Assembly (NCBI GenBank): GCA_900770165.1
Contig: CAAGJJ010000027.1
Location: forward strand, 37,857 to 101,856
Length of the DNA stretch: 64,000 nucleotides
Direction of reading: 5' to 3'
Source: Clostridia bacterium
GTDB lineage: Bacteria; Bacillota; Clostridia; Oscillospirales; Acutalibacteraceae
Position 1 is the first letter of the stretch; each line of letters starts with the position of its first letter. Of the stretch, positions 62,316 to 64,000 are shown in pieces. The position numbers were made by a program, and so were the translations under genes. Under the pieces are notes generated by a model that searched no databases, was not told the origin of the DNA, and was given only the letters and a program-made list of their open reading frames with translations.

Positions 62316-63671
62316 ATGATTAACTTACCACCTGAGTTTTCTGACAGAATGAAAAGTATTTTAAATGATGAATATATAGAATTTTTAAACTCTTATACAA
62401 AAAATTGCTATAAAGGTTTGAGAGTAAATACATTGAAATGTAGCGTTCAGAAATTGAAGGATTTAATTGATTTTGAATTAAAAGAGACAAATTTTTCAAA
62501 ATTTAATTTTTATATTCCCAATTCAATAAAATCACTTGGAAAACATCCATTACATCATGCAGGTGCATTTTATATACAAGAACCTTCTGCATCTTCTGCA
62601 GTTACTGCACTTAACCCTGAAGAAGGAGATAAAGTTTTAGATTTATGTGCAGCTCCAGGAGGTAAGTCGACTCAAATAGCTGCACTTCTGAATAATACAG
62701 GGCTTTTATGGGCAAATGAATTTGTAAGGAGTAGAGCTAATATTCTTTTATCGAATATAGAAAGAATGGGAATAAAAAATTCGGTAGTGTCTTCTTTGCA
62801 TCCAGATATTTTATGTTCAACGCTTGAAGGATATTTTGATAAAGTTTTGGTAGATGCACCATGTTCTGGTGAAGGCATGTTTAGAAAAGAGCCACATTCG
62901 CTTCAGGATTGGAGTTATAATAATGTAATAGCTTGCTCAAAACGACAGTTATCAATTTTAGAATCTGCATCTAAGGCTGTTAAATTGGGTGGAATAATAG
63001 TTTATTCTACATGTACTTTTTCAAAAGAAGAAAATGAAGGCGTTGTTGATATGTTTTTATCTCGAAATAAAGATTTTGAGATAGTAAATATAGAAAATAA
63101 CTTTGGCAGAGATGCATATGCTTATGGAAATGCGGACTTAAGTAAAGCTAAAAGAATATTTCCTATGGATAAAGGTGAAGGACATTTTGTTGCAAAGTTA
63201 AAAAAAGTGAATGGTGAGGAAAAACCCAATACTTTATATGACTATAATAAGGTGAAAAAAGCTCCTAAGGAAGCATATGAACTTTATAATAATATTTTTA
63301 ATGTTGAACCGTTTGGTATTTTAGCTGAAATATCAAGAAAAGTTATAATACTACCCCAAAATTTACCTGATTTTAAAGGATTGCCGATTATTAGGTCAGG
63401 TGTATTATTTGGTGAAATAAAAAAATCTAGAATTGAACCGTCACATAATGTTTTTATGGTAACTAAACCAGAAGAATTAAAAAACGTTGTAAATTTAAGT
63501 TTAGATTCTGAAGATATTAGAAAATTTTTAAAAGGGGAAGAAATACAAGTAAATGCGAAATTATCTGGCTATACAGGAGTGGCAGTGGAGTCTATTATGG
63601 TAGGTTTTGGTAAATGTAGTAATTCTGTTCTTAAAAATAAGTATCCTAAAGGACTAAGAAATAAAGAATAA
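62316..63671 (+). CDS. RsmB/NOP-type rRNA m5C methyltransferase
   Basis: A 451-residue SAM-dependent cytosine-C5 methyltransferase, RsmF/YebU-like. SAM site VLDLCAAPGGKSTQIAALL (about 108-126), DAPCSGEGMFRKEP (about 187-200, first Cys) and YSTCTFSKEENE (about 230-241, catalytic Cys). A C-terminal PUA-like RNA-binding domain (about 340-451) replaces the NusB-like N-terminus of RsmB. ATG follows AAGGAG. A tRNA gene follows. Confidence 0.9.
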   Translation: MINLPPEFSDRMKSILNDEYIEFLNSYTKNCYKGLRVNTLKCSVQKLKDLIDFELKETNFSKFNFYIPNSIKSLGKHPLHHAGAFYIQEPSASSAVTALNPEEGDKVLDLCAAPGGKSTQIAALLNNTGLLWANEFVRSRANILLSNIERMGIKNSVVSSLHPDILCSTLEGYFDKVLVDAPCSGEGMFRKEPHSLQDWSYNNVIACSKRQLSILESASKAVKLGGIIVYSTCTFSKEENEGVVDMFLSRNKDFEIVNIENNFGRDAYAYGNADLSKAKRIFPMDKGEGHFVAKLKKVNGEEKPNTLYDYNKVKKAPKEAYELYNNIFNVEPFGILAEISRKVIILPQNLPDFKGLPIIRSGVLFGEIKKSRIEPSHNVFMVTKPEELKNVVNLSLDSEDIRKFLKGEEIQVNAKLSGYTGVAVESIMVGFGKCSNSVLKNKYPKGLRNKE

Positions 63672-63683
63672 GTTTTATATACC

Positions 63684-63712
63684 TTGACGTGAATAAGATT
63701 ATTGTATATAAT
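63684..63712 (+). promoter_or_regulatory. promoter of tRNA-Thr
   Basis: TTGACG (63684-63689), a 17-base spacer and TATAAT (63707-63712). Confidence 0.82.
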
Positions 63713-63760
63713 AAAATCCAATTGAATATGTTTATGGAGAATATAATTATTCTCTAATAT

Positions 63761-63836
63761 GCTACTGTAGCTCAGCTGGTAGAGCAGCGCATTCGTAATG
63801 CGCAGGTCGTCGGTTCAAGTCCGACTAGTAGCTCCA
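63761..63836 (+). tRNA. tRNA-Thr (anticodon CGT)
   Basis: Cloverleaf with acceptor GCTACTG/TAGTAGC, D arm CTC/GAG, anticodon stem GCGCA/TGCGC with loop TTCGTAA (CGT, reads ACG), T loop TTCAAGT, discriminator T and an encoded CCA. Confidence 0.97.
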
Positions 63837-63858
63837 TCTTAGAAGTTTCAATATATAG

Positions 63859-63887
63859 ATCACACACTTATTTGTGGGTGATTTTTT
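63859..63887 (+). terminator. terminator of tRNA-Thr
   Basis: ATCACACAC / GTGGGTGAT stem with one mismatch and a 6-nt loop, followed by six T. Confidence 0.75.
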
Positions 63888-63897
63888 GTATATAGAA

Positions 63898-64000
63898 AAC
63901 CACGCGTTAGACGCGTGGTTCAGTTTAGCTTAAGTGATGAGGAAGGCAAAAAAACTCCCTTTGCGATATAATGGAAGTTGCGGTTAGCCGACTGCAACGA
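63898..64000 (+). mobile_element. candidate left end of an IS200/IS605-family element (cut by window edge)
   Basis: A perfect 10-bp hairpin AACCACGCGT-TAG-ACGCGTGGTT (63898-63920) lies where this family has its subterminal transposase-binding hairpin. A leader-like segment follows, with TATAAT at 63967-63972 and a second stem-loop GTTGC...GCAAC at 63977-63998, as in the structured 5' leader of tnpA. No transposase frame is inside the window, so the call rests on the ends only. Confidence 0.5.

Noticed and set aside
1..64000. CRISPR arrays, toxin-antitoxin or defence islands.
   Set aside because: No regular repeat-spacer pattern and no cas, restriction or abortive-infection genes seen; the CPBP protease alone is not evidence for defence.

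Overview
This window is AT-rich DNA from a spore-forming, low-GC Gram-positive bacterium, most likely class Clostridia. Three spore markers support this: an alpha/beta-type small acid-soluble spore protein, an uninterrupted sporulation sigma factor SigK, and a SigH-like sigma factor. An IspH-ribosomal protein S1 fusion, a NfnAB-type electron-bifurcating oxidoreductase pair, HemZ and a DUF4364 protein also fit. I cannot name a genus from the sequence alone. Most of the window is core genome. Genes sit in tight operons with 4 to 14 base overlaps, and several promoters have an exact 17-base spacer.

Layout. 1-5.4 kb: a 5'-truncated alpha/beta hydrolase, a DUF4364 protein, a surface protein with cohesin-like and cadherin-like domains, a MORN-repeat protein, and ilvE. 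5.5-7.3 kb: sigH-like gene, a tRNA-like element, a double zinc-ribbon protein, a convergent spore protein gene, and two tRNA-Ser genes. 7.3-13.6 kb: potABCD polyamine transporter, an XRE-cupin regulator and an acyl-CoA synthetase. 13.6-21 kb: thrS, an RpiR regulator, a flavoprotein, cmk, plsC and ispH-rpsA.

21-35 kb, almost all minus strand: asnS; a HAD phosphatase on plus; an XRE repressor with a membrane partner; the block ymfF-like/ymfH-like/lgt/folD; CPBP protease/tadA; and murD/two M42 peptidases/ynbB-like. 35-44.4 kb: a GH25-LysM muramidase, murA, walJ, rlmH, comM-like ATPase, galU behind a RING/zinc-ribbon membrane protein, comEA-like protein, and rsmA with a small membrane protein. 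44.5-53.6 kb: a long plus-strand run of recJ, relA, dtd, an MBL hydrolase, hemZ, a nucleoside kinase and a zinc-ribbon protein, ended by convergent sigK. 53.8-64 kb: DUF896, nfnAB, a MATE transporter, obgE, mrnC, yitT, a membrane protein with a candidate papain-like domain, a tiny Asn/Gln/Lys-rich gene, an rsmF-like methyltransferase, tRNA-Thr, and what looks like the left end of an IS200/IS605 element cut by the window edge.

No CRISPR array, phage module, rRNA operon or obvious defence island is present. The most unusual items are the compact tRNA-like element between sigH and the zinc-ribbon gene, the XRE repressor gene whose only sensible start is CTG behind a perfect 18-bp operator, the 42-residue Asn/Gln/Lys-rich gene, the membrane protein with a possible permuted-papain domain, and the surface protein/MORN/ilvE operon.
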